From: Hyphomicrobiales bacterium
GTDB lineage: Bacteria; Pseudomonadota; Alphaproteobacteria; Rhizobiales; Rhizobiaceae
Assembly: GCA_900473795.1 (NCBI GenBank)
Contig: UCMT01000005.1
Span: forward strand, 310,001 to 374,000
Direction of reading: 5' to 3'
Length of the DNA: 64,000 bases
Of the stretch, positions 8,866 through 17,882 are shown piece by piece (positions within the stretch are counted from its first letter, which is position 1; every line of letters starts with the position of its first letter). The notes beneath the pieces are model-generated. The model was not told where the DNA came from. It ran no database searches and saw only the letters and a list, made by a program, of their open reading frames with translations. A program made the translations under genes and the position numbers.

Positions 8866-9426
8866 TCACGCCGCGCGGTAGCGGTAGAAATGCATCTTCG
8901 TGTCGCCGAACAGGCGGTCGTCGATCAACTCGAACCCATCCTGCAGCACCGGTTGAACATCGGCCCGCTCTTCGAGAATAACAAGAGCGCCCGGCACCAG
9001 CCATCCGCCTTTGGCGGTAGAGGCGAGCGCTTTTTCGCCAAGCCCCTTGCCATAGGGCGGATCGGCAAAGACCAGATGGAACGGCTCGACGGTGCCGGCC
9101 GGTCCAAGATCGGTTGCGTCGCGCCGGAAGATGCGCGCCCGGCCGGTCAGGCCGAAGGCCTCGATATTGGTGCGCAACAGTCCCCTGCCCTCGGCGCTCT
9201 GCTCGACGAACAGCGCCTGACGGCAACCGCGCGACAGGGCTTCGAGGCCAACCGCGCCGGTGCCGGCAAAGAGATCGAGAATGCGGGTACCATCGAGGGC
9301 CTCCGCATAGGCATGGCTCAGGATGTTGAACAGGCTTTCGCGCGTCCGGTCCGTCGTCGGCCGGATGTCATTGGACTTGGGCGTTGCGAGCCCGCGCCCG
9401 CGAAACTCACCGCCGACGATCCGCAC
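8866..9426 (-). CDS. rsmD: 16S rRNA (guanine(966)-N2)-methyltransferase
   Basis: RsmD methylates G966 of 16S rRNA using S-adenosylmethionine. The 186-residue product starts MRIVGGEFRGRGL, the typical N-terminus, followed by RPTTDRTRESLFNIL, the SAM-binding loop ILDLFAGTGAVGLEALSRG near residue 48, and the catalytic motif VFADPPYGKGL near residue 118 (the DPPY motif of N-methyltransferases). Length fits the family. The start codon lies 6 bases after the rluB stop codon, indicating translational coupling in an rRNA-modification operon. Confidence 0.95.
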   Translation of the reverse strand: MRIVGGEFRGRGLATPKSNDIRPTTDRTRESLFNILSHAYAEALDGTRILDLFAGTGAVGLEALSRGCRQALFVEQSAEGRGLLRTNIEAFGLTGRARIFRRDATDLGPAGTVEPFHLVFADPPYGKGLGEKALASTAKGGWLVPGALVILEERADVQPVLQDGFELIDDRLFGDTKMHFYRYRAA

Positions 9427-9432
9427 TTGCGT

Positions 9433-11325
9433 TTAGTTCCCGCGTCCGCGCGGCTTGCCGCCACCCGCCGGGCGCCCGCCGGAAGGCTTGCCGCCGCCCG
9501 GCTTGCCGCCAAAGGACTTGCCGCGTGGTTTGTCACCGGCCGGACGGTCGCCGCGTGGTGGGCGGTCGCCGAAATCCCGCGGCTTGCGGTCGCCATCCTC
9601 GCGAGAGAAGGACTTCTCGCCGAACGGCTTGCGCGGACGGTCTGACTGCGGACGATCACCCTGGGGCCTATCACCCTGGGGCTTGGCGCTTCTTGGTCGA
9701 TCGGAGAACGAGCGGGCCCCTTCGGCACGGGGCTTGCGATCACCAAACGGCTTGTCACCGTCGCGGCGCGGCGGACGATCGCCACCATCGCGGCGAGCCG
9801 GGCGATCACCGAAGCCACGTGCATCGCGGTCGCCGCTGCGCTTGCGGTCGCCTCCGCGGCCTTCATCCCTACCAGTCTCTTCGCTGGCCCTGATCCAGTC
9901 GCCGTCGTCATCAGCCCGATTGACCACGACACGCGGACCACGGTCGGGGCGATCGTAGGCGGTCGCCTTCTTGCGATCCGGATCGAATTTCTTGTTGGAC
10001 TTCATCGCCAGACCATCCTTGGTCCGGCCGTAGCGCTTGGTTGCAGGTGCACCCTCCGGGCGCTCGCGGCGCACCGGCTTTTCAGCCACATCCGCTGCCT
10101 GAGCATCCTTGGGTTTCTTTTCGGCGATCGGACGGGCGCCGGGCGCCATCCACACATTGGCCTTGCGTGGGCGCTGGGCGGGCTCGCGCTTCGGACGGTC
10201 GTCGAATTTCGCCTCCGCGCCGCGCTCCTTGCGGTCACCGCGCCCACCGCCTCTGTCGTCGCGCTTGGTGTCGAGACGGGAAAGCGCCCGTTCGCGCTTG
10301 TCGCCTGCCTTTTCACGGAAAGCGCCGCGTTCCTTGGCTTCAGGCTTTCCGGCCGACCATTCGTTTTTCTGCGGCTTTTCTTCCTCAGCCGGTGCGGCGT
10401 CGAAGATCGGCGCGTCAAAATTCGCCTTGGCGTCCTCGATCAGGCGCGGGCCGAGCTGGTCGCGCAGCGTGCGGCCGCGGATTTCCTGGGCGTGGCCCTC
10501 CGGCAGCTCGCCGAGCTGGAAGGGTCCGTAGGAAATGCGGATCAGCCGGTTCACGTCGAGGCCGAGCGCGCCCATGACGTTCTTGATTTCGCGGTTCTTG
10601 CCTTCACGCAGCCCCATGGTGATCCAGACGTTCGAGCCCTGGACCTTGTCCAGCGTCGCCTCGATCGAGCCATAAAGTACGCCGTCGACGGCGATGCCGT
10701 CCTTGAGCTTGTCGAGCGCCGCCTGGTCAATGACACCATGGGCGCGCACGCGATAGCGACGCAGCCAGCCGGTCGACGGCAGTTCGAGGACGCGGGCCAG
10801 ACCACCGTCATTGGTGAGCAGCAGCAGGCCTTCGGTGTTGATATCGAGACGGCCGATCGACAGGACGCGCGGCAGATCGTCCGGCAGGTTGTCGAATACG
10901 GTCGGACGCCCCTCCGGATCGGAATTGGTGGTCACCAGGCCGGAGGGCTTGTGATAGAGCCAGAGCCGGGTACGCTCGATGCCGCGGATCGGCTGGCCAT
11001 CGACTTCGATCGTGTCCGCGAGCGTCGCATTAACGACCGGCGTTTCCAGCACTTTGCCATTCAGGCTGACGCGGCCTTCCATGATCATGCGCTCGATATC
11101 GCGCCGCGAGGCGACGCCGGCACGCGCCAGAATCTTGGAAATGCGCTGCGGCACGTCCGCATCGACTGTTTCCGTCGCGGCCACTCTCGGCTTGCGCGGC
11201 TTTTCCGCTTCGGTCTTTTCAGCGCCCGAATGCGCGGCTGCGGCCTTGCGGGCGCCTGTGTAGGGCTTCTTGTCGCGGCCTGCCGGCTTGCCGCCGGGCC
11301 GCTGGGGCTTGTCTTTGAATGTCAT
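9433..11325 (-). CDS. rluB: RluB-family 23S rRNA pseudouridine synthase with long disordered tail
   Basis: The enzyme isomerises a uridine in helix 80 of 23S rRNA (U2605 in E. coli RluB). After a basic N-terminal 60 residues it has an S4 RNA-binding domain (RISKILARAGVASRRDIER) and a RsuA/RluB catalytic domain with GRLDINTEGLLLLTNDG, whose Asp is catalytic, and EGKNREIKNVMGALG. Catalytic homology ends near residue 290. The remaining roughly 340 residues are low-complexity and rich in Arg, Asp, Gly and Pro, with loose repeats such as DRPARRDGGDRPPRRDG. E. coli RluB is about 290 residues, so the tail doubles the length. Such tails are common in alphaproteobacterial homologues and may bind RNA. 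Confidence 0.93.
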   Translation of the reverse strand: MTFKDKPQRPGGKPAGRDKKPYTGARKAAAAHSGAEKTEAEKPRKPRVAATETVDADVPQRISKILARAGVASRRDIERMIMEGRVSLNGKVLETPVVNATLADTIEVDGQPIRGIERTRLWLYHKPSGLVTTNSDPEGRPTVFDNLPDDLPRVLSIGRLDINTEGLLLLTNDGGLARVLELPSTGWLRRYRVRAHGVIDQAALDKLKDGIAVDGVLYGSIEATLDKVQGSNVWITMGLREGKNREIKNVMGALGLDVNRLIRISYGPFQLGELPEGHAQEIRGRTLRDQLGPRLIEDAKANFDAPIFDAAPAEEEKPQKNEWSAGKPEAKERGAFREKAGDKRERALSRLDTKRDDRGGGRGDRKERGAEAKFDDRPKREPAQRPRKANVWMAPGARPIAEKKPKDAQAADVAEKPVRRERPEGAPATKRYGRTKDGLAMKSNKKFDPDRKKATAYDRPDRGPRVVVNRADDDGDWIRASEETGRDEGRGGDRKRSGDRDARGFGDRPARRDGGDRPPRRDGDKPFGDRKPRAEGARSFSDRPRSAKPQGDRPQGDRPQSDRPRKPFGEKSFSREDGDRKPRDFGDRPPRGDRPAGDKPRGKSFGGKPGGGKPSGGRPAGGGKPRGRGN

Positions 11326-11402
11326 TTGTGTTGCCTGCCTTTTGAGGCTGTCCTATCAGGTCACGGCCCAAGGGTTAAGAGAAATTATCGCGGGTTCCAA
11401 CG

Positions 11403-11852
11403 ATGGCTGAAACGAGCCGCTTCATGGATTTGGCGCTGGCAGAAGCCCGGATGGCAGGGGCACGCGGCGAAGTGCCGGTCGGCGCCGTGCTCGTCCTCAA
11501 CGGCGAGGTCGTGGCCAGTGCCGGAAATCGGACCCGCGAACGCAACGACGTCACTGCTCATGCCGAGATCGAGGCGATCCGCGAAGGCTGCCGCATCATC
11601 GGCGACGAGCGGCTTCCGGGTGCTGACCTCTATGTCACGCTCGAACCTTGCACCATGTGCGCGGCGGCCATCTCGTTTGCAAGGCTACGGCGGCTCTACT
11701 ACGGTGCCGAGGATCCGAAAGGCGGCGGCGTCGACAACGGCGTGCGTTTCTTCAGCCAACCGACCTGCCACCATGCGCCGGAAGTCTATTCTGGTTTTTC
11801 AGCGCAGGCAGCGACGGATATCCTCAAGCAGTTTTTTGCAGAGAAGCGTTGA
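11403..11852 (+). CDS. tadA: tRNA-specific adenosine deaminase
   Basis: TadA deaminates adenosine 34 of tRNA-Arg(ACG) to inosine, allowing the tRNA to read several CGN codons. The 149-residue product has the cytidine/deoxycytidylate deaminase zinc site: HAEIEAIRE near residue 55 (zinc His and proton-shuttling Glu) and LEPCTMCAAAIS near residue 83 (two zinc Cys). Length and motif spacing are standard. It is transcribed divergently from rluB across 77 bases. It converges on the acetyltransferase gene, with 11 bases between the stop codons. Confidence 0.95.
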   Translation: MAETSRFMDLALAEARMAGARGEVPVGAVLVLNGEVVASAGNRTRERNDVTAHAEIEAIREGCRIIGDERLPGADLYVTLEPCTMCAAAISFARLRRLYYGAEDPKGGGVDNGVRFFSQPTCHHAPEVYSGFSAQAATDILKQFFAEKR

Positions 11853-11863
11853 AGCAGCCGCAC

Positions 11864-12340
11864 TTAACCGGCGGCAAAGCTTTCGAGCGCCGCCCCGGTC
11901 AGACGATAGCGCGTCCATTCGGTCAGCGGCTCGGCACCGATCGCCTGATAGGCCTTGATTGCCGGTTCGTTCCAGTCGAGCACGCTCCATTCGAAGCGGC
12001 CGCATCCCTTTTCCACGGCGATCCGTGCCAGATAGCGCAGCATCAGGCGTCCGGCGCCGGTTCCGCGCTGCTCGGGCGTGATGTAGAGGTCTTCGAGATA
12101 AAGGCCGTTGCGGGCCTGCCAGGTCGAATAGCTGAAAAACCAGACGGCAAAACCGACGGGAACGCCATCGCGCTCGCAGATCGCTGCGTGTGAGACGGAA
12201 TTCGGCCCGAACAGGGATTCGGTGATAGATTCGACCGTCGCCTCGACCTCGTGTCCGGCTTTTTCATAAATTGCCAGCTCGGTAATGAAACGCAGGATGG
12301 TTCCTGCATCGGCTGACGTCGCCTCGCGAATATCAAACAT
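11864..12340 (-). CDS. GNAT-family N-acetyltransferase (diamine acetyltransferase-like)
   Basis: This 158-residue protein is a GCN5-related acetyltransferase that transfers acetyl from acetyl-CoA to an amine. The start MFDIREATSADAGTILRFI is a typical GNAT beta1-alpha1, and the acetyl-CoA pyrophosphate loop is visible as EQRGTGAGRLMLRYLA (R/QxxGxG/A). The segment GLYLEDLYITPEQRG and the C-terminal FEWSVLDWNEPAIKAYQAIGA resemble spermidine/spermine and thialysine acetyltransferases, so a polyamine-like substrate is a reasonable guess only. It lies 6 bases downstream of the lipoprotein gene on the same strand and is probably co-transcribed with it. Confidence 0.87.
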   Translation of the reverse strand: MFDIREATSADAGTILRFITELAIYEKAGHEVEATVESITESLFGPNSVSHAAICERDGVPVGFAVWFFSYSTWQARNGLYLEDLYITPEQRGTGAGRLMLRYLARIAVEKGCGRFEWSVLDWNEPAIKAYQAIGAEPLTEWTRYRLTGAALESFAAG

Positions 12341-12346
12341 TGGCGA

Positions 12347-12964
12347 TCAGAAAATATCCCACCACTTCTTGCCGCTGCCGGCAATCGCGGCTTCCTTTTT
12401 GCGGCGGCGCGCCTTGACCTGCTCGGGCTCGCCGAGATCCGCCACAGCCTCTTCAGGCATCTTGCGGTATTCGAGCGGCGGGTCGCTCAGGAAACGGCGT
12501 TTGTCGGCATAGGCGCCCATCTGGATCTTGCGGGCTTCCCGATACGCTTCCTGCTGCTCCTTGGCCGTCAGGCGACGGCCATTGGCGTTCGATTTGGCCA
12601 GCGGCGAAACATAGGTCGAGCTGTCGGCATTGGCATCAGCTTCGTCGCGCAGGCGCTGGCGCGTTTCTTCCGGTGATTCGAGCCACTGCGGATTGTCCTT
12701 GCTGGCAAGGTTCTGCTGCGGCTGCACCAGCGAAGCCGTTTCCGTTTGCGGCGGCAATACGAGGCCGGGCCGCGGCTGGTATTTGAGGTTCTTGGGCTTG
12801 GTCTCCCCCAGACTGACGGTGCTGCCGAGGTCGTCTATCAGGTGTTCACCGGCAGTCTTGTCCGTGCCGTAGGTCGGGCCGCCAATGCAGCCGGTCAGGA
12901 CCAGGCTGCCAGCCACAACGCCGAAAATACCGGCATACACTCGAAACTCTCGCGTCATTCCCAT
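12347..12964 (-). CDS. Predicted lipoprotein of unknown function
   Basis: The 205-residue product begins with a lipoprotein signal peptide: a short basic N-terminus, hydrophobic core and a lipobox ending LVLTGC, so the mature protein would be lipidated at the cysteine near residue 25. The ATG at 12964 is chosen because GGAAGGG lies 5 bases upstream; the in-frame frame continues further upstream but without signal. The mature part is hydrophilic, rich in Glu, Lys and Gln, and contains the phrase LEYRKMPEEAVADLGEPEQVKARRRKKE near the C-terminus. I recognise it as a conserved rhizobial hypothetical lipoprotein, but no function is known to me. No enzyme motif is seen. Confidence 0.75.
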   Translation of the reverse strand: MGMTREFRVYAGIFGVVAGSLVLTGCIGGPTYGTDKTAGEHLIDDLGSTVSLGETKPKNLKYQPRPGLVLPPQTETASLVQPQQNLASKDNPQWLESPEETRQRLRDEADANADSSTYVSPLAKSNANGRRLTAKEQQEAYREARKIQMGAYADKRRFLSDPPLEYRKMPEEAVADLGEPEQVKARRRKKEAAIAGSGKKWWDIF

Positions 12965-13103
12965 GAAAACCCTTCCAGCAGCGCCGGCACGATCGATCTC
13001 TGAGGCGGCATTGCTGCGCCCATGGCGGATAAATCCGCCGATTTTCAGGCAGGTTCTACCGGATGAGCAGCAAAAGAGCAATTCACCCGGCAGACAATCC
13101 CTC

Positions 13104-13206
13104 AAGAGCATGATGCGGAAGTGTGAAGCGACATCATGCTGCAGTTTTTGGATTTAGAGGCGGATTCTGATTTTAGGTCCAATCGACCTAAAATCATCCG
13201 GCTCTA
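13104..13206. repeat. Rhizobial intergenic mosaic repeat (two palindromic modules)
   Basis: The spacer between ileS and the lipoprotein gene holds two inverted-repeat modules. Module one (about 13107-13139) has arms AGCATGATG and CATCATGCT around a GTGTGAAGCG-like core. Module two is GATTTTAGGT/ACCTAAAATC at about 13170-13196 with a 7-base loop. The combination, reading TCTAG..GATTTTAGGTCGATT..AGCATGATG, resembles a repeat I know to be dispersed through Rhizobium and Agrobacterium genomes. It abuts, and slightly overlaps, the ileS stop codon and may act as its transcription terminator or mRNA 3' stabiliser. Confidence 0.7.
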
Positions 13207-16113
13207 GGACGCGAAGCCGAGCTCGCGCAGCGCTGCCGCATCGCGGGCGGATACATCCGGGAAGGCCGGATCGGAACCGACATCGGCGGTGATCCGCCAG
13301 GACCGGGCGCATTTGACGCCATCTGCGAGTTTGGGCTCGACACTGACCGTCGACAGGTCGTCCAGGCGGAAGGCTCCTTCCGGCCCCTTGCCATCGACGA
13401 TGGTGATGCCGGAGGTGATGCAGATTTCAGCGAAATCCTGGCCGTCCAGTGCCTGCAACAGCGCGGCATCGGCGACGTGCACGACCGGTGCGGCTTCCAG
13501 CGAGGAGCCGATGCGCTTGTCGCGGCGCTCGACCTCGAGTGCACCGGTGACGGCACGGCGCACGTCACGGACCTTCTTCCATTTTTCCGCCAGCGCCTCG
13601 TCGCGCCATTCGGCCGGCACGATCGGGAACTGTTCCAGATGGACGGAGACCGCCGACGGATCACGCGACAGCCAGGCCTCTTCCGCGGTGAAGGGCAGAA
13701 CCGGCGCAAGCCAGGTCACCAGGCATTCGAACAGCTTGCGGATGACCGCGAGGCTGGCGCGGCGGCGCGGGCTCGACGGCGCATCGCAATAGAGCGCGTC
13801 CTTGCGGATATCGAAATAGAAGGCCGAAAGCTCGACATTCGAGAAATCGATCAAGGCGCGGGCAATGCGCTTGAAGTCGAAGGCGTCATAACCGTCGCGC
13901 ACGAGCTGGTCCAGCTCGGCCAGGCGGTGCAGCATCAGCCGCTCGAGCTCGGGCATGTCGTTGAAGGCGATGTCTTCGCCCCTGTCATGTGCCAGCGTGC
14001 CGAGCATCCAGCGGATGGTGTTCCTGAGCTTGCGATAGGCATCGATGTTCGTCTGGATGATCGCCTTGCCGAGACGCTGGTCTTCCCAGTAGTCCGTCGT
14101 CGCGACCCACAGGCGCAGGATATCGGCGCCCGATTCCTTCATCACGTCCTGTGGCGCAACGACGTTGCCCTTGGACTTCGACATCTTCTCGCCCTTCTCA
14201 TCCATGGTGAAGCCATGGGTGATGACGGCGTTGTATGGCGCGCGACCACGGGTCGCGGCACTTTCGAGCAGCGACGAATGGAACCAGCCGCGATGCTGGT
14301 CGGAGCCTTCGAGATAGACATCCGCCGGCCATTTCAGGTCGGGACGGTCTTCCAAGGTGAAGGTGTGGGTCGAGCCTGAATCGAACCAGACGTCAAGGAT
14401 ATCCGTGACCTGCGTCCAGCGCGCATGATCGTGGTCAGGCCCAAGGAAACGCTCCTTGGCGCCTTTAGCGAACCAGGCATCGGCGCCTTCCTTTTCGAAG
14501 GCTTCGAGAATGCGCGCGTTGACGGCCTCATCGACCAGGACGCTGCCCTTTTCGTCGGCAAAGACGGCGATCGGCACGCCCCAGGCGCGTTGACGGGAAA
14601 GCACCCAGTCCGGACGGTTCTCGATCATGGCGCGCAGGCGGTTCTGGCCGGCGGCGGGCACGAAGCGGGTTTCGTCGATGGCAGACAGCGCGCGCGAACG
14701 CAACGTCGTTCCGTCGGCAAGGTCCTTGTCCATATAGACGAACCATTGCGGTGTGTTGCGGAAGATGACCGGCTTCTTCGACCGCCAGGAATGCGGATAG
14801 GTGTGCTTCAGGCGGCCACGGGCAAACAGCGCGTGGCGGGCGATCAGCGCCTTGATGACGCGGTCATTGGCATCGCCCTTCTTGCCCGCGTCGTCGATGA
14901 CGCGAGCCGCGCCATTCTCCGCATCCGGACCGAAGCCGGGGGCATCGACGGTATAAAAACCGGCGTCGTCAACCGGGAACGGGATCGCCGAGGAGATGCC
15001 GCGGGCTTCGAGCGCGCGGGCGTTGTCCATCCAGGCATCGAAGTCCTCGCGGCCGTGGCTGGGCGCCGTGTGGACGAAACCGGTGCCGGCATCGTCGGTG
15101 ACGTGGTCGCCGTCGAGCAGCGGCACCTGGAAGTCATAGCCGCCGCCGAGGCCGTGCAGCGGATGGGCGCAGGTCACGACAGCCAGTTCCTCTGCCGTCA
15201 AAGGCCGGATCAACTGAAATGTCAGCTTCGCCTTCGCCGCTGCTTCATCGGCAAGACGTGTGGCAAAGATCAGCTTTTCGCCCGGCTGCGGACCGAAGTC
15301 GTTTTCGGCGCTCGCGACTTCATAAAGGGCATAAGGATAGCGCGACGAATAGGCGACGGCGCGGTTGCCCGGAATGGTCCAGGGCGTCGTGGTCCAGATA
15401 ACGACAAAGGCCCCCTTCAGGCTCTCAGGCCCTTCGGTGACCGGGAACTTCACCCAGATCATGTCGCTCTCGACCTCGTCGTATTCGACCTCGGCCTCAG
15501 CCAGCGCGGTGCGCTCGACGACCGACCACATGACCGGCTTGGAGCCGCGATAGAGCTGACCGCTCTTGGCGATCTTCAAGAGTTCGCCGGCGATGCGGGC
15601 TTCGGCGTGGAAGGCCATCGTCGTATAGGGATTGTCGAAATCACCTTCGATGCCGAGGCGCTTGAACTCCTCCGACTGGATCTTGATCCAGTTGGCGGCG
15701 AAGTCGCGACACTCCTTACGGAACTCGTTGACCGGAACCTCGTCCTTGTTCTTGCCCTTGGAGCGATAGGCCTCCTCGATCTTCCATTCGATCGGCAGGC
15801 CGTGGCAATCCCAGCCCGGGACATAGTTCGAGTCATAACCGCGCATCTGGAACGAGCGGGTGATGATGTCCTTGAGGATCTTGTTCAGCGCATGGCCGAT
15901 ATGGATGTTGCCGTTGGCATAGGGCGGGCCGTCATGCAGCACGAATTTTTCGCGGCCGGCAGCGGAGGCGCGGAGCTTCTTGTAGAGCTCCATCTTCTGC
16001 CAGCGGGCAACCGTCTCCGGCTCCTTCTGCGGCAGGCCGGCGCGCATCGGAAATTCGGTTTCCGGCAGATACAGGGTTTTCGAATAGTCGAGCTTTTCAG
16101 CGGTATCGGTCAT
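13204..16113 (-). CDS. ileS: Isoleucyl-tRNA synthetase
   Basis: IleRS charges tRNA-Ile with isoleucine and edits misactivated valine. The 969-residue class I synthetase has the HIGH motif ([17 protein letters not shown], near residue 63), the connective-peptide editing domain (containing [12 protein letters not shown] and [18 protein letters not shown]), the KMSKS motif ([14 protein letters not shown], near residue 630) and an anticodon-binding C-terminal domain. The ATG at 16113 starts the homology; the frame extends 13 codons upstream without support. The protein lacks the C-terminal Cys4 zinc finger of E. coli IleRS, ending in ALRELGFAS. That is common in alphaproteobacteria. A hairpin with a T tract upstream suggests its own promoter region. 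Confidence 0.97.
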   Translation of the reverse strand: MTDTAEKLDYSKTLYLPETEFPMRAGLPQKEPETVARWQKMELYKKLRASAAGREKFVLHDGPPYANGNIHIGHALNKILKDIITRSFQMRGYDSNYVPGWDCHGLPIEWKIEEAYRSKGKNKDEVPVNEFRKECRDFAANWIKIQSEEFKRLGIEGDFDNPYTTMAFHAEARIAGELLKIAKSGQLYRGSKPVMWSVVERTALAEAEVEYDEVESDMIWVKFPVTEGPESLKGAFVVIWTTTPWTIPGNRAVAYSSRYPYALYEVASAENDFGPQPGEKLIFATRLADEAAAKAKLTFQLIRPLTAEELAVVTCAHPLHGLGGGYDFQVPLLDGDHVTDDAGTGFVHTAPSHGREDFDAWMDNARALEARGISSAIPFPVDDAGFYTVDAPGFGPDAENGAARVIDDAGKKGDANDRVIKALIARHALFARGRLKHTYPHSWRSKKPVIFRNTPQWFVYMDKDLADGTTLRSRALSAIDETRFVPAAGQNRLRAMIENRPDWVLSRQRAWGVPIAVFADEKGSVLVDEAVNARILEAFEKEGADAWFAKGAKERFLGPDHDHARWTQVTDILDVWFDSGSTHTFTLEDRPDLKWPADVYLEGSDQHRGWFHSSLLESAATRGRAPYNAVITHGFTMDEKGEKMSKSKGNVVAPQDVMKESGADILRLWVATTDYWEDQRLGKAIIQTNIDAYRKLRNTIRWMLGTLAHDRGEDIAFNDMPELERLMLHRLAELDQLVRDGYDAFDFKRIARALIDFSNVELSAFYFDIRKDALYCDAPSSPRRRASLAVIRKLFECLVTWLAPVLPFTAEEAWLSRDPSAVSVHLEQFPIVPAEWRDEALAEKWKKVRDVRRAVTGALEVERRDKRIGSSLEAAPVVHVADAALLQALDGQDFAEICITSGITIVDGKGPEGAFRLDDLSTVSVEPKLADGVKCARSWRITADVGSDPAFPDVSARDAAALRELGFAS

Positions 16114-16417
16114 GGCTTTTGCAATCGTCTCTGAGCGCGTTTCGCCGCGCATGCGAACGGGATATCTTCAAGGGATAACGGAGGCGCTTCTGTCAAACGC
16201 CGAAAACCCGGACCTTCCGGCGGCATTCAAAGCGCGCGGAAGGCCGGGCCAATAATTCGCTGATCTATCATCAATCGACGATATCGGGTCATGGTGGCCG
16301 GTTGTTTAAGACGTTTTCGGACGAAAAGGAAGAGGCTTGCCGCGGGCGCCGCAGGATTGCGCAACCGCGTTGCCGTGCTGCCGTCAGGGCTTCGTGCCTA
16401 CCCGGGCTCGACGTGGT
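16114..16417. other. Intergenic region between DUF4415 gene and ileS
   Basis: This 304-base spacer has no convincing gene. It contains a hairpin terminator (annotated separately) and presumably the ileS promoter on the minus strand. I could not identify a confident -35/-10 pair. Confidence 0.5.
16203..16248 (-). terminator. Hairpin terminator upstream of ileS
   Basis: On the minus strand the arms CCCGGCCTTCCG and CGGAAGGTCCGGG (one bulged base) enclose an approximately 17-base loop and are followed by TTTTCGG. It would end transcripts coming from ribF and the DUF4415 gene before ileS, or act as an ileS leader attenuator. Assignment as terminator is inferred from the stem plus short T run. 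Confidence 0.5.
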
Positions 16418-16657
16418 CTACGCGGCGGGCTTTCCCTGCATCACGGCGCGCAACGCGTCGTTGATGCGGTCCTGCCAGCCGGGCCCGTCCTTTTGAAAAT
16501 ATTCGAGCACGGCGCTATCGATCTTGATCGACACAAGCTCTTTGGTCTCCGGCAAGGCTCGCCTTTCGACAACCGGAGCAACTGGCTTTTTGGCCGGCTT
16601 GAACAATGCTTCAGCGGCATCCATCGGATTTACGGGCCGGCGCGGCGTATTTGCCAT
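16418..16657 (-). CDS. BrnA/DUF4415-like antitoxin-type protein without toxin partner
   Basis: This is a 79-residue basic protein. Its C-terminal half, VSIKIDSAVLEYFQKDGPGWQDRINDALRAVM, matches the DUF4415/BrnA pattern, a ribbon-helix-helix DNA-binding fold used by the antitoxin of the BrnTA type II system. The N-terminal half is Pro/Lys-rich and probably disordered. In BrnTA operons the toxin brnT lies directly upstream; here the upstream gene is ribF (stop codon 106 bases away) and no brnT-like frame is seen. It may be an orphan antitoxin or a solitary transcription factor. The ATG at 16657 is chosen over an upstream in-frame start that would nearly touch ribF. Confidence 0.7.
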   Translation of the reverse strand: MANTPRRPVNPMDAAEALFKPAKKPVAPVVERRALPETKELVSIKIDSAVLEYFQKDGPGWQDRINDALRAVMQGKPAA

Positions 16658-16763
16658 CGATCTATCATTCCTGTTGGTTTCGCGACCGCCACACGATGTG
16701 CTCCTGCGGCTAGTGCCGAGCAGTACGCGACCAATTTTGTCCAAGCGTCAACCAGGTCGCGGC

Positions 16764-17744
16764 TTAAAACGCAATCTGCAGGTCGATCTCGCTGAGCGGC
16801 CGGACGCCGGCGAGCAAGGCACGCGCCTCGGCCTCATCCTGCTTCATCTGGATCACCAGCGGATCGAGGCCGTCGAATTTCAGCTCATCGCGCAGGTGAC
16901 CGAAGAAGGAGACGGAACAGCTTTCGCCGTAGAGATCGCCCGAAAAGTCGAAGACGAAGGTTTCGAGCAGCGGCATGCCGTTGCTGTCTACCGTCGGACG
17001 CTTGCCGAAGCTGGCGACGCCGTCGTGAATGCTGCCGTCGGCGCGGCGGAAGCGCACGGCGTAGATGCCGTTGCGCAGTTCGACTTCCGGGGGCAGCTGC
17101 ATGTTGGCGGTGGGATAGCCAAGGGTGCGGCCGAGCTGCTTGCCGCCGATCACTTCCGATTCCACCGTATAGCGATATCCAAGCATACCGGCCGCCTGAG
17201 CGACGTCACCCGCGCCGAGCAGCCCGCGGATATGGCTGGAGGAAATCACCGAGGCGTTCTCGTCGCGAAAGGCATCGACCAGCGTGACGCCAAAGCCGTT
17301 TTCGCCGCCGGCCGCCATCAGGAAGGCCGGGCCGCCTTCCCTGCCCTTGCCGAAATGGAAGTCGAAGCCGGTCACCACATGGCCTGCATGCAGCCAGTCC
17401 ATCAGCACGGAGCGGATGAAATCGGAAGCGGAAAGCTCTGAAAACGTGCGGTCGAACGGATATTCGATCACGGCGGAAAAGCCCATGCCTTCCAGGATGC
17501 GGGCCTTGAGCGGCGCCGGCGTCAGGCGGAAGACCGGCTGGTCCGGGCGAAAGACGGTGCGCGGATGCGGCTCGAAGGTCAGCACCAGGGCTGGAACGCG
17601 GCGCGCCCGCGCCTCCTCCAGCGCCCGGTTCAGCACCGACTGGTGACCGCGATGCACGCCGTCGAAATTGCCGATGGCGATGACGCCGCCCCTCAAGGCT
17701 TGCGGCAGTGGTTCGCGGGTCTCGTTGCGATGGAAAACCGTCAT
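16764..17744 (-). CDS. ribF: Bifunctional riboflavin kinase / FAD synthetase
   Basis: RibF phosphorylates riboflavin to FMN and adenylates FMN to FAD. The 326-residue product has the N-terminal nucleotidyltransferase (FMN adenylyltransferase) domain with IGNFDGVHRGHQSVL near residue 24, FDFHFGKGREGG and SSSHIRGLLGAGDV, and the C-terminal flavokinase domain with GRTLGYPTANM, GIYAVRFR and ETFVFDFSGDLYGE. The ATG at 17744 is taken; a GTG three codons upstream is the alternative. It is followed by the DUF4415 gene on the same strand. In many rhizobia ribF precedes ileS in the same region, as here. Confidence 0.96.
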   Translation of the reverse strand: MTVFHRNETREPLPQALRGGVIAIGNFDGVHRGHQSVLNRALEEARARRVPALVLTFEPHPRTVFRPDQPVFRLTPAPLKARILEGMGFSAVIEYPFDRTFSELSASDFIRSVLMDWLHAGHVVTGFDFHFGKGREGGPAFLMAAGGENGFGVTLVDAFRDENASVISSSHIRGLLGAGDVAQAAGMLGYRYTVESEVIGGKQLGRTLGYPTANMQLPPEVELRNGIYAVRFRRADGSIHDGVASFGKRPTVDSNGMPLLETFVFDFSGDLYGESCSVSFFGHLRDELKFDGLDPLVIQMKQDEAEARALLAGVRPLSEIDLQIAF

Positions 17745-17882
17745 GTCCGTCACACCAGTCTCATCTCTACAGCGCCGCGTATTTTCAGACGCGCAAAGGT
17801 CGCTGCAACACTTTGAAATACTGCTAATTTTATCCTTAGTTCGATTCCGATTTAAGGAATTATTCAGTAGGCCAGCCTCTTT

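Noticed and set aside
14425-16134. A 569-codon frame on the plus strand across ileS
   Set aside because: Antisense shadow of ileS; no known motif and the ileS frame has full homology.
17840-17870. A GTTCGATTCC string that resembles a tRNA T-loop
   Set aside because: The flanking sequence cannot form an acceptor stem or anticodon arm.
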